From positions 1-33,757 of the forward strand of contig CALESY010000038.1 in assembly GCA_937919945.1 (NCBI GenBank): 33,757 bases of DNA. Reading direction: 5' to 3'. The stretch's first letter is position 1, and each line of letters opens with the position of its first letter. Source of the DNA: an uncultured Chitinophagaceae bacterium. Its GTDB lineage: Bacteria; Bacteroidota; Bacteroidia; Chitinophagales; Chitinophagaceae. Position numbers and translations under genes: made by a program. The notes under the pieces are model-generated. The model saw nothing but the letters and a program-made list of their open reading frames with translations, had not been told where the DNA came from and ran no database searches. Positions 1-6,675 of the stretch are shown here, in pieces.

Positions 1-44
1 TAATTGAAGAATATATAATAACAGACAAAACCGTAATAACCCAC

Positions 45-1130
45 ATGAGTAACATATTCAGAAACATATACCGTTTCTTTTCAACAATGACAAGATTATA
101 TAACGCAGGCGATAATAATGGACAAACACCTACATCCGGCTCTTATACAAGCGTGGTAGGCTTTCTTGTTGCACTAGTAATAATCATTGATAGTATTGTA
201 ACATTTCTGTTATTACGTTATTGTGATCGATGGCATGATGTCTTGTTGTCATTTGTGCTTTCGTCCCACGCCTTTCTGTTAGGAGGTATGATTGTGGGAT
301 TCTTGTTTGGTATTCCAAGGCAAGTAGCGTTAAGTAAAAATAAAGACAGTAAGGATTCAACGCAACAAGACGATACGTATTATAATGATAATACCAATCT
401 GGAAGATATCAGTGATTGGTTAACTAAAATAATTGTCGGTGTTTCACTGGTAGAATTAACCAGAATTGTCCGCTATGTAGACCTTGCAGCAAAAAATCTG
501 GGGGAAAGCTTTATTTGTATTGAATCGCAACCTGCATATATTATGGGTTATGGAACAATAGTATTTTATACCTCTTGCGGACTGGTATGTGGTTATTTGT
601 GGACCAGGATCAAGCTTGTACTCATACTGGCTGATACAAAGGAACAGCAGAAAAAGATCAAGAAATTGGCATTTAAGAATAATATTTCCGCAATTACAAC
701 AGCAGAAGAAAGTACAGAAGACTATCAGTGGTATTATGAACGCATCAAAGCATTATATGACAAAAGAGATATTATTGTAAAGGACGATTTACAGAAAAAC
801 CGATGGGGTGGTAAGTCAACAAACAATGGCTTACGATTAACTGCTACCGTCAATACTTTGGGAATGGGTTTGTTTAGTGTATCCATCTCCGTTGTTTCTG
901 AAGACAGTGGAGACAAGGGGCCGGTAGCATTTTTGATACATAATTCATTCCCTAAGGAAATTGTGATAACAGGTATGAATGGAGGTAAAGCAGTATTGCC
1001 ATCATTAACAGCATATGAAGCATTCACTGTGGGTGCATTAGTATATAATAACAACGAAATTGTTGAACTAGAACTGGATCTGAATGAGCAAGGGGGATAT
1101 CCTAAAGGCTTTTATTATAAAACCAACTAA
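45..1130 (+). CDS. Membrane protein with C-terminal pYEATS domain
   Basis: This is a 361-residue membrane protein. Hydrophobic segments lie at about 37-58, 66-90 and 168-195. The stretch GFLFGIPR (85-92) and the segment NTNLEDISDWLTKIIVGVSL (116-135) form a membrane module I associate with bacterial multi-domain membrane proteins. From about 249 the protein matches the prokaryotic YEATS (pYEATS) domain: RWGGKS (253-258), GPVAFLIH (292-299), FTVGA (327-331) and the closing LELDL (342-346). pYEATS is a beta-sandwich thought to act as an adaptor in signalling or conflict systems; its ligand is unknown to me. The domain should face the cytoplasm, but topology was not computed. The gene heads a tight three-gene cluster (11 bp, then 5 bp gaps) in an element with a serine recombinase. 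Domain assignment is by recalled family pattern, fairly confident; function is not known. Confidence 0.82.
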   Translation: MSNIFRNIYRFFSTMTRLYNAGDNNGQTPTSGSYTSVVGFLVALVIIIDSIVTFLLLRYCDRWHDVLLSFVLSSHAFLLGGMIVGFLFGIPRQVALSKNKDSKDSTQQDDTYYNDNTNLEDISDWLTKIIVGVSLVELTRIVRYVDLAAKNLGESFICIESQPAYIMGYGTIVFYTSCGLVCGYLWTRIKLVLILADTKEQQKKIKKLAFKNNISAITTAEESTEDYQWYYERIKALYDKRDIIVKDDLQKNRWGGKSTNNGLRLTATVNTLGMGLFSVSISVVSEDSGDKGPVAFLIHNSFPKEIVITGMNGGKAVLPSLTAYEAFTVGALVYNNNEIVELELDLNEQGGYPKGFYYKTN

Positions 1131-1141
1131 ATAATGCTTTT

Positions 1142-1615
1142 ATGAAGATGTATACTAAAAGTACCTATAGTATGCTGACAGTCTTACTACTGTCAATATT
1201 GATGGTTTCCTGTAAAGTCACTTTAATAACAGGTTATGACAGCTATATTGATGAGACAACTATGAAAATGAAAAGGGATTTTAATAGACACTATTTCAGA
1301 TTAGTAAGGACGTTACATGATACTGATCCGGATAATCAGCGTATCGACAATTTCAAAGATTATTATGATGAAATGGAGGTCGATATATTGATGTTACAGG
1401 ACAGAAGTAAATATCTTGGCAAGAAGGCTACAATTGTTCACCAGCAGGTTGAGAACCTGTCTCAATTATTACATCAATTTCAAAAACTCCATGAACGTGG
1501 GTTGAAAGACAACTCAGGTGATGATAAGAAAGATATACAGAATGCCGTAAACAGTTCATTGAATGCAATCACTGAATTACAAATGGCTTTAAAAACTAAA
1601 GGAAAATCAAAATAA
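1142..1615 (+). CDS. Helical lipoprotein of the pYEATS cassette
   Basis: A 157-residue protein with a lipoprotein signal: a charged start, the hydrophobic run LTVLLLSILMVS and the lipobox cysteine C24 (LMVSC). The mature part begins with TGYDSYIDETT and is predominantly helical and charged, with no obvious enzyme motif. It lies 11 bp after the pYEATS membrane gene and 5 bp before the next gene, so co-transcription is likely. Expected location is the inner leaflet of the outer membrane or the outer face of the inner membrane. The opening G-Y-D-x-x-I-D pattern resembles small lipoproteins I recall in similar clusters, but that is memory and not a search. Function unknown. Confidence 0.7.
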   Translation: MKMYTKSTYSMLTVLLLSILMVSCKVTLITGYDSYIDETTMKMKRDFNRHYFRLVRTLHDTDPDNQRIDNFKDYYDEMEVDILMLQDRSKYLGKKATIVHQQVENLSQLLHQFQKLHERGLKDNSGDDKKDIQNAVNSSLNAITELQMALKTKGKSK

Positions 1616-1620
1616 TAACT

Positions 1621-1956
1621 ATGGCAGATTTAGATATACAACAGGTATTGAAAGACTGTGCAACAGCAGTCAAAAGCATATTAGGCAAATCCTGGAAACA
1701 ATTCAAGCCATATGCAGAACATGAATTCAAAAAGTTCACAGAAAGTGCTGAGTTCCTGGCAAAGCTAAAGTTGTCAGGTAGTATTGATGATGATGAGTTA
1801 GGTATGAGGTTAAAAATGCAGGAGCTTTCTCTCAAGAATGTATTATTAACAATACAAGGTATTGGTTTGGTAACTGCTCAAAATGCGATAAATGCTGTTT
1901 TAAGCATTGTTTATGGGGCAATTAATGCAGTGATTGGAGGTGTCTTGCCTATTTGA
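1621..1956 (+). CDS. Small helical protein with hydrophobic glycine-rich C-terminus
   Basis: A 111-residue protein with no signal peptide. The first 75 residues look amphipathic and charged (for example the segment WKQFKPYAEHEFKKF). The last 35 are hydrophobic with small residues, VLLTIQGIGLVTAQ followed by a stretch ending IGGVLPI, which could insert into or associate with a membrane. The ATG lies 5 bp after the lipoprotein stop, so it is the third gene of a probable operon. No enzyme motif is visible. A membrane-active effector or a small structural partner of the two upstream proteins are both possible; neither is shown. Confidence 0.65.
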   Translation: MADLDIQQVLKDCATAVKSILGKSWKQFKPYAEHEFKKFTESAEFLAKLKLSGSIDDDELGMRLKMQELSLKNVLLTIQGIGLVTAQNAINAVLSIVYGAINAVIGGVLPI

Positions 1957-2280
1957 TGCTTATAGGAATTATAAAAAGCTTGCTTGCAAATAAGTTGAAC
2001 TATATCTTACTCGGGTCTCTAGTTTATTGAAGAGAGCTTATCTATTTATTCTTATTCTCGATACATATTAGATTGGTTTTTCTATTACCTTATGTGTTAA
2101 TACATACATTTATTCATGAGTTACGCATCTAGACCCTTGCATATTGTGTAGGGTATCGATTACTATTCTGGAAATAGAATGCATTCACTTCTAACGAAGT
2201 TTAGGCGACATATAGGTAGCCTTGTCTATAACTTGATTCAAAGCCTATCATTTCAACGTTGTTTCCAAATAAATCAGACG
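1957..2280. other. Non-coding stretch between convergent genes, small stem-loops
   Basis: No convincing reading frame. Several short inverted repeats are visible: ACCCT/AGGGT (2133-2137 and 2150-2154), CTTC-taac-GAAG near 2189-2199, and a nested pair AAGTT/AACTT (2197-2201, 2230-2234) around AGGC/GCCT (2203-2206, 2219-2222). They may be weak terminators for the converging genes. I see no T-tract good enough to call one. Confidence 0.3.
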
Positions 2281-2589
2281 TTAATTATTTCTCTTCTTAG
2301 TATATACTTGTTTTACATAATTATATAGTTTGCTTATTGACAATAAGCTTCGGGAGCTTGGTTTTTGTGCCTCAGAATTTATTTTTATTGCAGGTGGTAT
2401 GCCGTCATCTTTACTACAGTCTCTAATCTTATTAAACACAAGCCAATTTTTAAATGATTCGGCATTATCCGGTTTGAACTGAATAATACTACCATCTTTT
2501 AATGATAGGATAAACGTGTCAACTGTAAATAAGAATGCAGAAAGTTCATTCGCATTGTGATGAAGTCCCTCGTATGTATTGTGTCTCAT
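2281..2589 (-). CDS. Hypothetical protein in the integrated element
   Basis: A 102-residue protein from the ATG at 2589; an in-frame TTG at 2601 gives four more residues but the ATG is preferred. The amino-acid make-up is that of a real soluble protein, with the core segments FLFTVDTFILSLKDGSIIQF and FKNWLVFNKIRDC. The C-terminus is basic (ends QVYTKKRNN). A weak -7-like box CAACTTTG lies just upstream on the minus strand. It is divergent from the structured RNA at 2603-2784, so the two may share control. I do not recognise the family. Confidence 0.5.
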   Translation of the reverse strand: MRHNTYEGLHHNANELSAFLFTVDTFILSLKDGSIIQFKPDNAESFKNWLVFNKIRDCSKDDGIPPAIKINSEAQKPSSRSLLSISKLYNYVKQVYTKKRNN

Positions 2590-2602
2590 GGCAATGGTCA
2601 AA

Positions 2603-2784
2603 GTTGACCTGACACAAAAAGAGGCGCAGGTCTCTACCTACCGCTCTGAAGGCACTGGTATGCCGGGACACGATAAGTGAGTGCCCACGCCTTTAACGTG
2701 AGCATCCCAGCTTTGTCTCGTGTCCCAATAAATTACCAGTTTTTCAGAACGAGACTTAAAGCATGATGCTTCAAGTGTTTTTTT
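2603..2784 (+). ncRNA. Structured non-coding RNA (long rod with terminator)
   Basis: Nested complementary segments form one long interrupted helix: GTCTC/GAGAC (2630-2634, 2751-2755), CTGAA/TTCAG (2646-2650, 2743-2747), ACTGGTA/TACCAGT (2654-2660, 2734-2740), GGGACACGA/TCGTGTCCC (2665-2673, 2718-2726), GTGC/GCAT (2681-2684, 2702-2705) and CACG/CGTG (2686-2689, 2697-2700). Internal loops separate the helices, and a terminator-like hairpin with seven T follows directly. The size (about 180 nt) and rod shape recall 6S-type RNAs, but I cannot confirm that family. The 5' end is approximate because no clear promoter was seen. A DNA-level inverted repeat acting as a recombination or binding site is the alternative. 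Confidence 0.55.
2754..2784 (+). terminator. Intrinsic terminator of the structured RNA
   Basis: ACTTAAAGCAT (2754-2764) and ATGCTTCAAGT (2766-2776) form a hairpin with one A/C mismatch and a very small centre. It is followed by G and seven T (2778-2784), which fits rho-independent termination on the plus strand. Confidence 0.6.
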
Positions 2785-2952
2785 ACAATTACAAAAATAG
2801 TATTTCATTTTATAATACCCTGATTAACATCACAACAAAGGCAACAGATTGCATTATTAGCATGGATAGTAGGATAGTGAACTGTGTTTCTCTGATAATA
2901 GAGGATGCATATATGGAATTTTTGAGTAAATAATCAGGTCAAATGCAAATGA

Positions 2953-2990
2953 TGTAATGAATGCGTAACAAAGGTGTAATGTATGCGTAA
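2953..2990. repeat. Two 16-bp direct repeats, 22 bp apart
   Basis: TGTAATGAATGCGTAA (2953-2968) and TGTAATGTATGCGTAA (2975-2990) differ at one base. The 22-bp start-to-start distance is about two helical turns, so both copies face the same side of the DNA, as expected for operators or iteron-like protein sites. Function is inferred only. Confidence 0.6.
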
Positions 2991-3098
2991 GATTCACTGA
3001 TTTTTCTGTATGAAAACCGAACTAAACCGCTTGAATAGGTAACTGATATTTGAGAATACTAAAATTAGGACGTGACAGGATGTGAAAAACAGGAGAAC

Positions 3099-3131
3099 GT
3101 CATCAAAGAGCTTCAAAGGTCATCAAAGAGC
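3099..3131. repeat. Two 13-bp direct repeats, 20 bp apart
   Basis: GTCATCAAAGAGC occurs at 3099-3111 and again at 3119-3131, start-to-start 20 bp. The repeats lie about 90 bp upstream of the DUF4248 gene and could be operator half-sites for it. Confidence 0.6.
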
Positions 3132-3220
3132 ATCATGTACTTGTAACAACTTGGTATGTTTGTCATTGTAAACACAATTAACCCTAATCGCTCACAAGAG
3201 CACGTAAATTGACAAACAAC

Positions 3221-3463
3221 ATGCAAGGACAAACTCGACCAACCACAAACAATTATTCAGAATTTGAATTACGCTCTTACTCACGAAAAGAATTAGCACA
3301 ATTATATTTTCCGGATAGCAGCCCTAAGTCAGCTACTCAAAATCTCAGACGTTGGCTTAATATTCATACATCCCATCAGGTTTTTTTAGAAGGTATTTCC
3401 AGAAAACGGCTTTTTCGCAGAGCTGAGGTTGAAATGATAGTAGAATTGATTGGTGAACCTTGA
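3221..3463 (+). CDS. DUF4248 family protein
   Basis: An 80-residue protein from the ATG at 3221; an in-frame TTG twelve bases upstream is less likely. The core SYSRKELAQLYFPD, then SATQNLRRWL, and the end VELIGEP match DUF4248, a small Bacteroidota family often found in mobile or accessory regions. The pattern resembles a helix-turn-helix or excisionase-like fold, with the arginine-rich segment NLRRWLNI in the middle. It precedes two small genes and a serine recombinase. It could control or assist the recombinase; that is inference. Confidence 0.7.
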   Translation: MQGQTRPTTNNYSEFELRSYSRKELAQLYFPDSSPKSATQNLRRWLNIHTSHQVFLEGISRKRLFRRAEVEMIVELIGEP

Positions 3464-3523
3464 TTACAATATGCTACTACCGACAGAAATTATCAATGAA
3501 ACATTCATAGTTAAAACAAAATA

Positions 3524-3733
3524 ATGCAAAAGAACATCGATATACCATTACCAATATTAGAAACCATTGCAGAGATGATGCAACAACATAATTTAAGACA
3601 TGAGATTATTGCGGGAAACGCAATGGATAATACCATTACACTTGAAATCAAATATGAAAGAGAAACTCGAAGTTTTATGCATGATATAGAAGATTATGTA
3701 GAAGATTTTAGAGAAGGACTAATAATAGATTAA
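3524..3733 (+). CDS. Small acidic hypothetical protein
   Basis: A 69-residue acidic protein with the segments LETIAEMMQQHNLRHEI and FMHDIEDYVEDFREGL. It has no signal peptide or membrane segment and no recognised family. It sits in the run of small genes between DUF4248 and the recombinase, all on the same strand, and the base composition matches that block. It may be an element accessory protein. Confidence 0.5.
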   Translation: MQKNIDIPLPILETIAEMMQQHNLRHEIIAGNAMDNTITLEIKYERETRSFMHDIEDYVEDFREGLIID

Positions 3734-3783
3734 TAACGAATATTACCCAACCCAACTCTAAGAAATACTTACAACAACCAATC

Positions 3784-3972
3784 ATGCAATATGCTGATTG
3801 GTTATTTTTTACCCAATACTATATGAATAAGAAACAGACGCATGATGTCAGTTCAACTGATTGGTTACGGCAATATGAAGGATGTGAAAATTATACAGAC
3901 GAAGAATCGATTCTTATTACCCATAGTTTAGAAAGACTCGCAATATTGTTATTAGAAATGATTAGTTCGTAA
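3784..3972 (+). CDS. Small hypothetical protein upstream of recombinase
   Basis: A 62-residue protein starting MQYADWLFFTQYYMNKK and ending in a hydrophobic helix LERLAILLLEMISS. Tryptophan and tyrosine are frequent in the first half. The gene lies 60 bp before the recombinase, with the recombinase promoter in the gap. No family is recognised. It is probably real because start, length and composition match its neighbours, but it could be a chance frame. Confidence 0.42.
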   Translation: MQYADWLFFTQYYMNKKQTHDVSSTDWLRQYEGCENYTDEESILITHSLERLAILLLEMISS

Positions 3973-3976
3973 GTAA

Positions 3977-4002
3977 TTGATTATCAATATTTTGTATCTT
4001 TA
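3977..4002 (+). promoter_or_regulatory. Promoter for the serine recombinase
   Basis: TTG (3977-3979), a 15-bp spacer and TATCTTTA (3995-4002) fit the Bacteroidota TTG / TAnnTTTG promoter. The recombinase ATG follows 30 bp later. Confidence 0.5.
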
Positions 4003-4031
4003 CATGGTGTGAAAGTAAAAGATTAAACAAT

Positions 4032-5741
4032 ATGACCAATATATCCTCCTTTGCCAGATTTGGGAAGACTAACAATATTAACGCGAATCAAAATCAGATT
4101 AAGACGGCAGTAGCCTATACCAGAGTATCTAGTAAAGAACAGGCAGATAAGAACCTGTCACTGGACTTTCAGCTAAAAGCAATACAAGACAATGCCGCAA
4201 GAAACAATATAGCTATTACCCAATATTTTGGAGGTACTTATGAAAGTGCGAAGACCGATGGCCGTAAGGAGTTCCAACGAATGATGGAATATATCAAAAA
4301 GAACAAAGGCAAAATTACACATATCCTTGTCTACACATTAGACCGCTTCAGCCGAACAGGTGGTGGGGCTATTAAGCTTGCACAAGAACTAAGGGAAAAA
4401 TATGGTGTAGAAGTTTATGCGGTAACGCAACCTACAGATACGTCAAATCCAAGTGGTGTATTACAGCAATCAATTCACTTTATCTTCTCTCAATACGATA
4501 ATGAACTTAGGAAGCAAAGAGCCGTTGCAGGTTTGAAAGAGAAGTTTGCACAAGGCGTATGGGCAGCTAGAGTGCCAATGGGCTATGATATTGTCAAAAG
4601 TAATGGTGAGCGTAAAATCGTAGTTAATGCAATAGGTAAAAAGCTAAGAAAAGCTTTCGTTTGGAAGTATGAAGGCATGAAAAATGAAGCAATCATAGGG
4701 AGGTTGAAAGCTATTGGCGTACCTATGTATAAGCAACAACTTACTAAAATATTCAAAAATCCCTTCTATTGTGGCTTATTATCACACGGAATGCTGGAAG
4801 GCAGAGTTATAGAAGGTAAGCATGAAAAACTCGTCTCTCAAGAACTCTTTTTAAGTATTAACGAGATACATGCTCAATCCGGCAATTATGGCGTGCCACA
4901 CAAAAAGGAAATGGCTGAAGTACCATTGAAAGTGTTTGCCAGATGCTCAGAATGCAATCAACCCTTTACTGGTTATATAGTCAAAGCAAAAGGCTTATGG
5001 TATTATAAATGCCGAACCAAGGGCTGTAAATGCAATAGGAATGTAAAAGACTTCCATGATAAGTTTCTTGAATTATTAAACCAATATAGCGTCAAAGAAG
5101 AATTTATAGCGCCACTTCGGGCAAAAATGGAACAAGTATGGAGAGATATTAATGCAGCGTCTTACGAGATGGAAGCAGCATATAGAAAGCAACTTGTAGT
5201 CATTGAAGCAAAGATTGAAAACATAGAAGAGAGCTACTATGTGAACAAAGAAATGACCAAAGAAACCTTTGATAAGTTCTATCCCAAATACGCCAATGAA
5301 CGCTCAGAAATTACTAAGAAACTGAGCCAATTGGGAGGTGGAATTTCGAACCCTGAAGAAGCAATTGGTAAAGCAATACGGTTGTCCTCAGAACTGGCTA
5401 CTATGTGGACATCTAGCGATATTAGCAAAAAGGAAAAACTGCAAAAATTAATATTTCCTGACGGAATTATATATGACAGGCAAAAGGGCAGATTTCGAAC
5501 AGAAAAAGTAAATATTGTTTTTGCATTAATTACAAGCCTGAACGGAGATACAGCGAAAAAGAAAAAGGGACAAACCGGTGCTTTTCCAAGTTTGTCCCTA
5601 TCAGCGGAGAGAGAGGGATTCGAACCCCCGGACCTTGTGAGTCAACGGTTTTCAAGACCGCCGCATTCGACCGCTCTGCCATCTCTCCGGGCGCAAAATT
5701 ATATAAGCAGCCCTATTTTCAAAAATCTTTTTCCATTTTGA
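4032..5741 (+). CDS. Large serine recombinase (integrase)
   Basis: A 569-residue site-specific recombinase. The N-terminal resolvase domain (about 25-165) carries AYTRVSSKEQ with the predicted catalytic serine S33, and DRFSRTGGG. It is followed by the recombinase domain (about 175-290, with IFKNPFYCGLL), a zinc ribbon (CSECNQPF with a second cysteine pair CRTKGCKC) and a coiled-coil stretch. The protein should integrate and excise the element by cutting two att sites through a serine-DNA link. Its last ~58 residues are odd: they are read through the antisense strand of a tRNA-Ser terminator, the tRNA itself and its promoter. The C-terminus therefore reflects the integration junction and may differ in the excised circle. 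Start chosen at the ATG after a good promoter. Confidence 0.92.
   Translation: MTNISSFARFGKTNNINANQNQIKTAVAYTRVSSKEQADKNLSLDFQLKAIQDNAARNNIAITQYFGGTYESAKTDGRKEFQRMMEYIKKNKGKITHILVYTLDRFSRTGGGAIKLAQELREKYGVEVYAVTQPTDTSNPSGVLQQSIHFIFSQYDNELRKQRAVAGLKEKFAQGVWAARVPMGYDIVKSNGERKIVVNAIGKKLRKAFVWKYEGMKNEAIIGRLKAIGVPMYKQQLTKIFKNPFYCGLLSHGMLEGRVIEGKHEKLVSQELFLSINEIHAQSGNYGVPHKKEMAEVPLKVFARCSECNQPFTGYIVKAKGLWYYKCRTKGCKCNRNVKDFHDKFLELLNQYSVKEEFIAPLRAKMEQVWRDINAASYEMEAAYRKQLVVIEAKIENIEESYYVNKEMTKETFDKFYPKYANERSEITKKLSQLGGGISNPEEAIGKAIRLSSELATMWTSSDISKKEKLQKLIFPDGIIYDRQKGRFRTEKVNIVFALITSLNGDTAKKKKGQTGAFPSLSLSAEREGFEPPDLVSQRFSRPPHSTALPSLRAQNYISSPIFKNLFPF
5555..5598 (-). terminator. Intrinsic terminator of tRNA-Ser
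   Basis: Read on the minus strand, GGGACAAAC (5598-5590) and GTTTGTCCC (5575-5567) form a 9-bp stem followed by a run of T interrupted by C (5566-5556). It lies 6 bp past the tRNA 3' end, and inside the recombinase reading frame on the other strand. Confidence 0.7.
5605..5688 (-). tRNA. tRNA-Ser(UGA)
   Basis: The minus strand folds as a class II tRNA of 84 nt. The acceptor strands GGAGAGA and TCTCTCC pair and the discriminator is G. The anticodon loop CTTGAAA gives anticodon UGA, closed by GCGGT/ACCGT. A variable arm typical of tRNA-Ser follows, then the T loop GGTTCGAATCC. CCA is not encoded. The 3' end faces the integrated element, the usual orientation for tRNA-targeted integration. Confidence 0.93.
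5694..5722 (-). promoter_or_regulatory. Promoter of tRNA-Ser
   Basis: On the minus strand TTG (5722-5720), an 18-bp spacer and TAATTTTG (5701-5694) match TTG / TAnnTTTG, ending 5 bp before the tRNA 5' end at 5688. Confidence 0.55.
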
Positions 5742-5809
5742 CCATATATTTTCAAATACTATGTTAAATACAACCTATTGTCTGCCAACAGACAATCTCT
5801 GCACAACAG

Positions 5810-5836
5810 TTGTCCGTATTTAGTGTTATAACTTTA
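5810..5836 (+). promoter_or_regulatory. Promoter of msrA, decides its start
   Basis: TTG (5810-5812), a 16-bp spacer and TAACTTTA (5829-5836). Transcription would begin near 5840, after the ATG at 5838, so translation should start at 5844 or 5847 on a nearly leaderless message. Confidence 0.45.
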
Positions 5837-5846
5837 CATGACAATG

Positions 5847-6524
5847 ATGAAGACATTCAGAATATCGGCATTACTGGCTTTGGTAACACAGCTAACAGCA
5901 TGCGCGCAAGACAATAACCATTACGAAAAATCAAATACTTTTAAAGAAATGAACAATACAACACCCGCTACGCAAAACAAACAAACTGAAATAGCCACCT
6001 TCGCTGCCGGCTGCTTTTGGTGTGTAGAAGCACAATATCAGCAATTGAAAGGCGTAGAGCGCGTAGAAAGTGGCTATATTGGCGGACATGTTGACAATCC
6101 TACCTACAAACAGGTATGCACGGGCGAAACTGGTCATGCTGAGGCTTGTAATATTTATTACAACCCATCAGTGATCAGCTACGATGAATTGTTGGCTGCC
6201 TTTTGGGTAGCGCACGACCCCACGCAACTCAACAGGCAAGGCAACGATGTGGGTACGCAATACCGTTCTGCCATCTTCTATCACAACGAAGAGCAAAAGC
6301 AAAAAGCGGAAGCTTATAAAAAGAAGCTAAATGAGGAAAAAGCTTTTCATGCGGATATAGTAACGGAGATAAGTCCTTACAGTAAATTTTATGTTGCAGA
6401 AGACTATCATCAAAACTATTACAACGATAATTCTAATCAGGGCTACTGTATGTTTGTAGTAAAACCCAAGATGGATAAGTTTAAAAAAGTATTCAAGGAT
6501 AAGTTGAAAGAGGCTGCACACTGA
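5847..6524 (+). CDS. msrA: Peptide-methionine (S)-S-oxide reductase, lipoprotein form
   Basis: MsrA reduces methionine-S-sulfoxide in proteins. The family motif GCFWC is present with catalytic Cys56 (numbered from 5847), followed by the conserved segments SGYIGGH, TGHAEA, HDPTQLNRQGND and GTQYRSAIF. The N-terminus is a lipoprotein signal, MKTFRISALLALVTQLTAC, with the lipidated cysteine at 19, so the enzyme acts in the cell envelope. The start at 5847 is chosen over 5838 because the promoter's expected start of transcription lies between them. No MsrB domain or neighbouring msrB is visible. A strong terminator follows, so it appears monocistronic. Confidence 0.93.
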   Translation: MKTFRISALLALVTQLTACAQDNNHYEKSNTFKEMNNTTPATQNKQTEIATFAAGCFWCVEAQYQQLKGVERVESGYIGGHVDNPTYKQVCTGETGHAEACNIYYNPSVISYDELLAAFWVAHDPTQLNRQGNDVGTQYRSAIFYHNEEQKQKAEAYKKKLNEEKAFHADIVTEISPYSKFYVAEDYHQNYYNDNSNQGYCMFVVKPKMDKFKKVFKDKLKEAAH

Positions 6525-6548
6525 CCAGGTGCAACGGTGAACAATAGA

Positions 6549-6585
6549 TACAGGGATGGCAAATGCCATCCCTGTATTTTTTTTT
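6549..6585 (+). terminator. Intrinsic terminator of msrA
   Basis: TACAGGGATGGCA (6549-6561) pairs perfectly with TGCCATCCCTGTA (6564-6576) and is followed by nine T (6577-6585). Confidence 0.88.
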
Positions 6586-6626
6586 GTGAAGGTAAAACCA
6601 TTGTCACAGTATTGTCGTATATGTAC

Positions 6627-6653
6627 TTGTTAATGGGTAGCAATACCTGTTTG
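6627..6653 (+). promoter_or_regulatory. Likely promoter of the HMA-like gene
   Basis: TTG (6627-6629), a 16-bp spacer and CCTGTTTG (6646-6653). The TTTG half of the -7 box and the spacing match; the TA half does not. Confidence 0.35.
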
Positions 6654-6675
6654 TACACTACAAAATCTAAAGACA

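Larger units (their letters stand above)
2785..3220. other. Non-coding AT-rich stretch with two direct-repeat pairs
   Basis: No gene is supported here. Apart from the two direct-repeat pairs listed separately (2953-2990 and 3099-3131), I see no RNA gene or clear promoter. The position, upstream of the small-gene and recombinase block, suggests a control region for the element. Confidence 0.4.

Noticed and set aside
4032..5741. Possible frameshift or fusion at the recombinase C-terminus
   Set aside because: The odd tail is explained by reading through the tRNA-Ser gene; the catalytic domains are intact and in frame.
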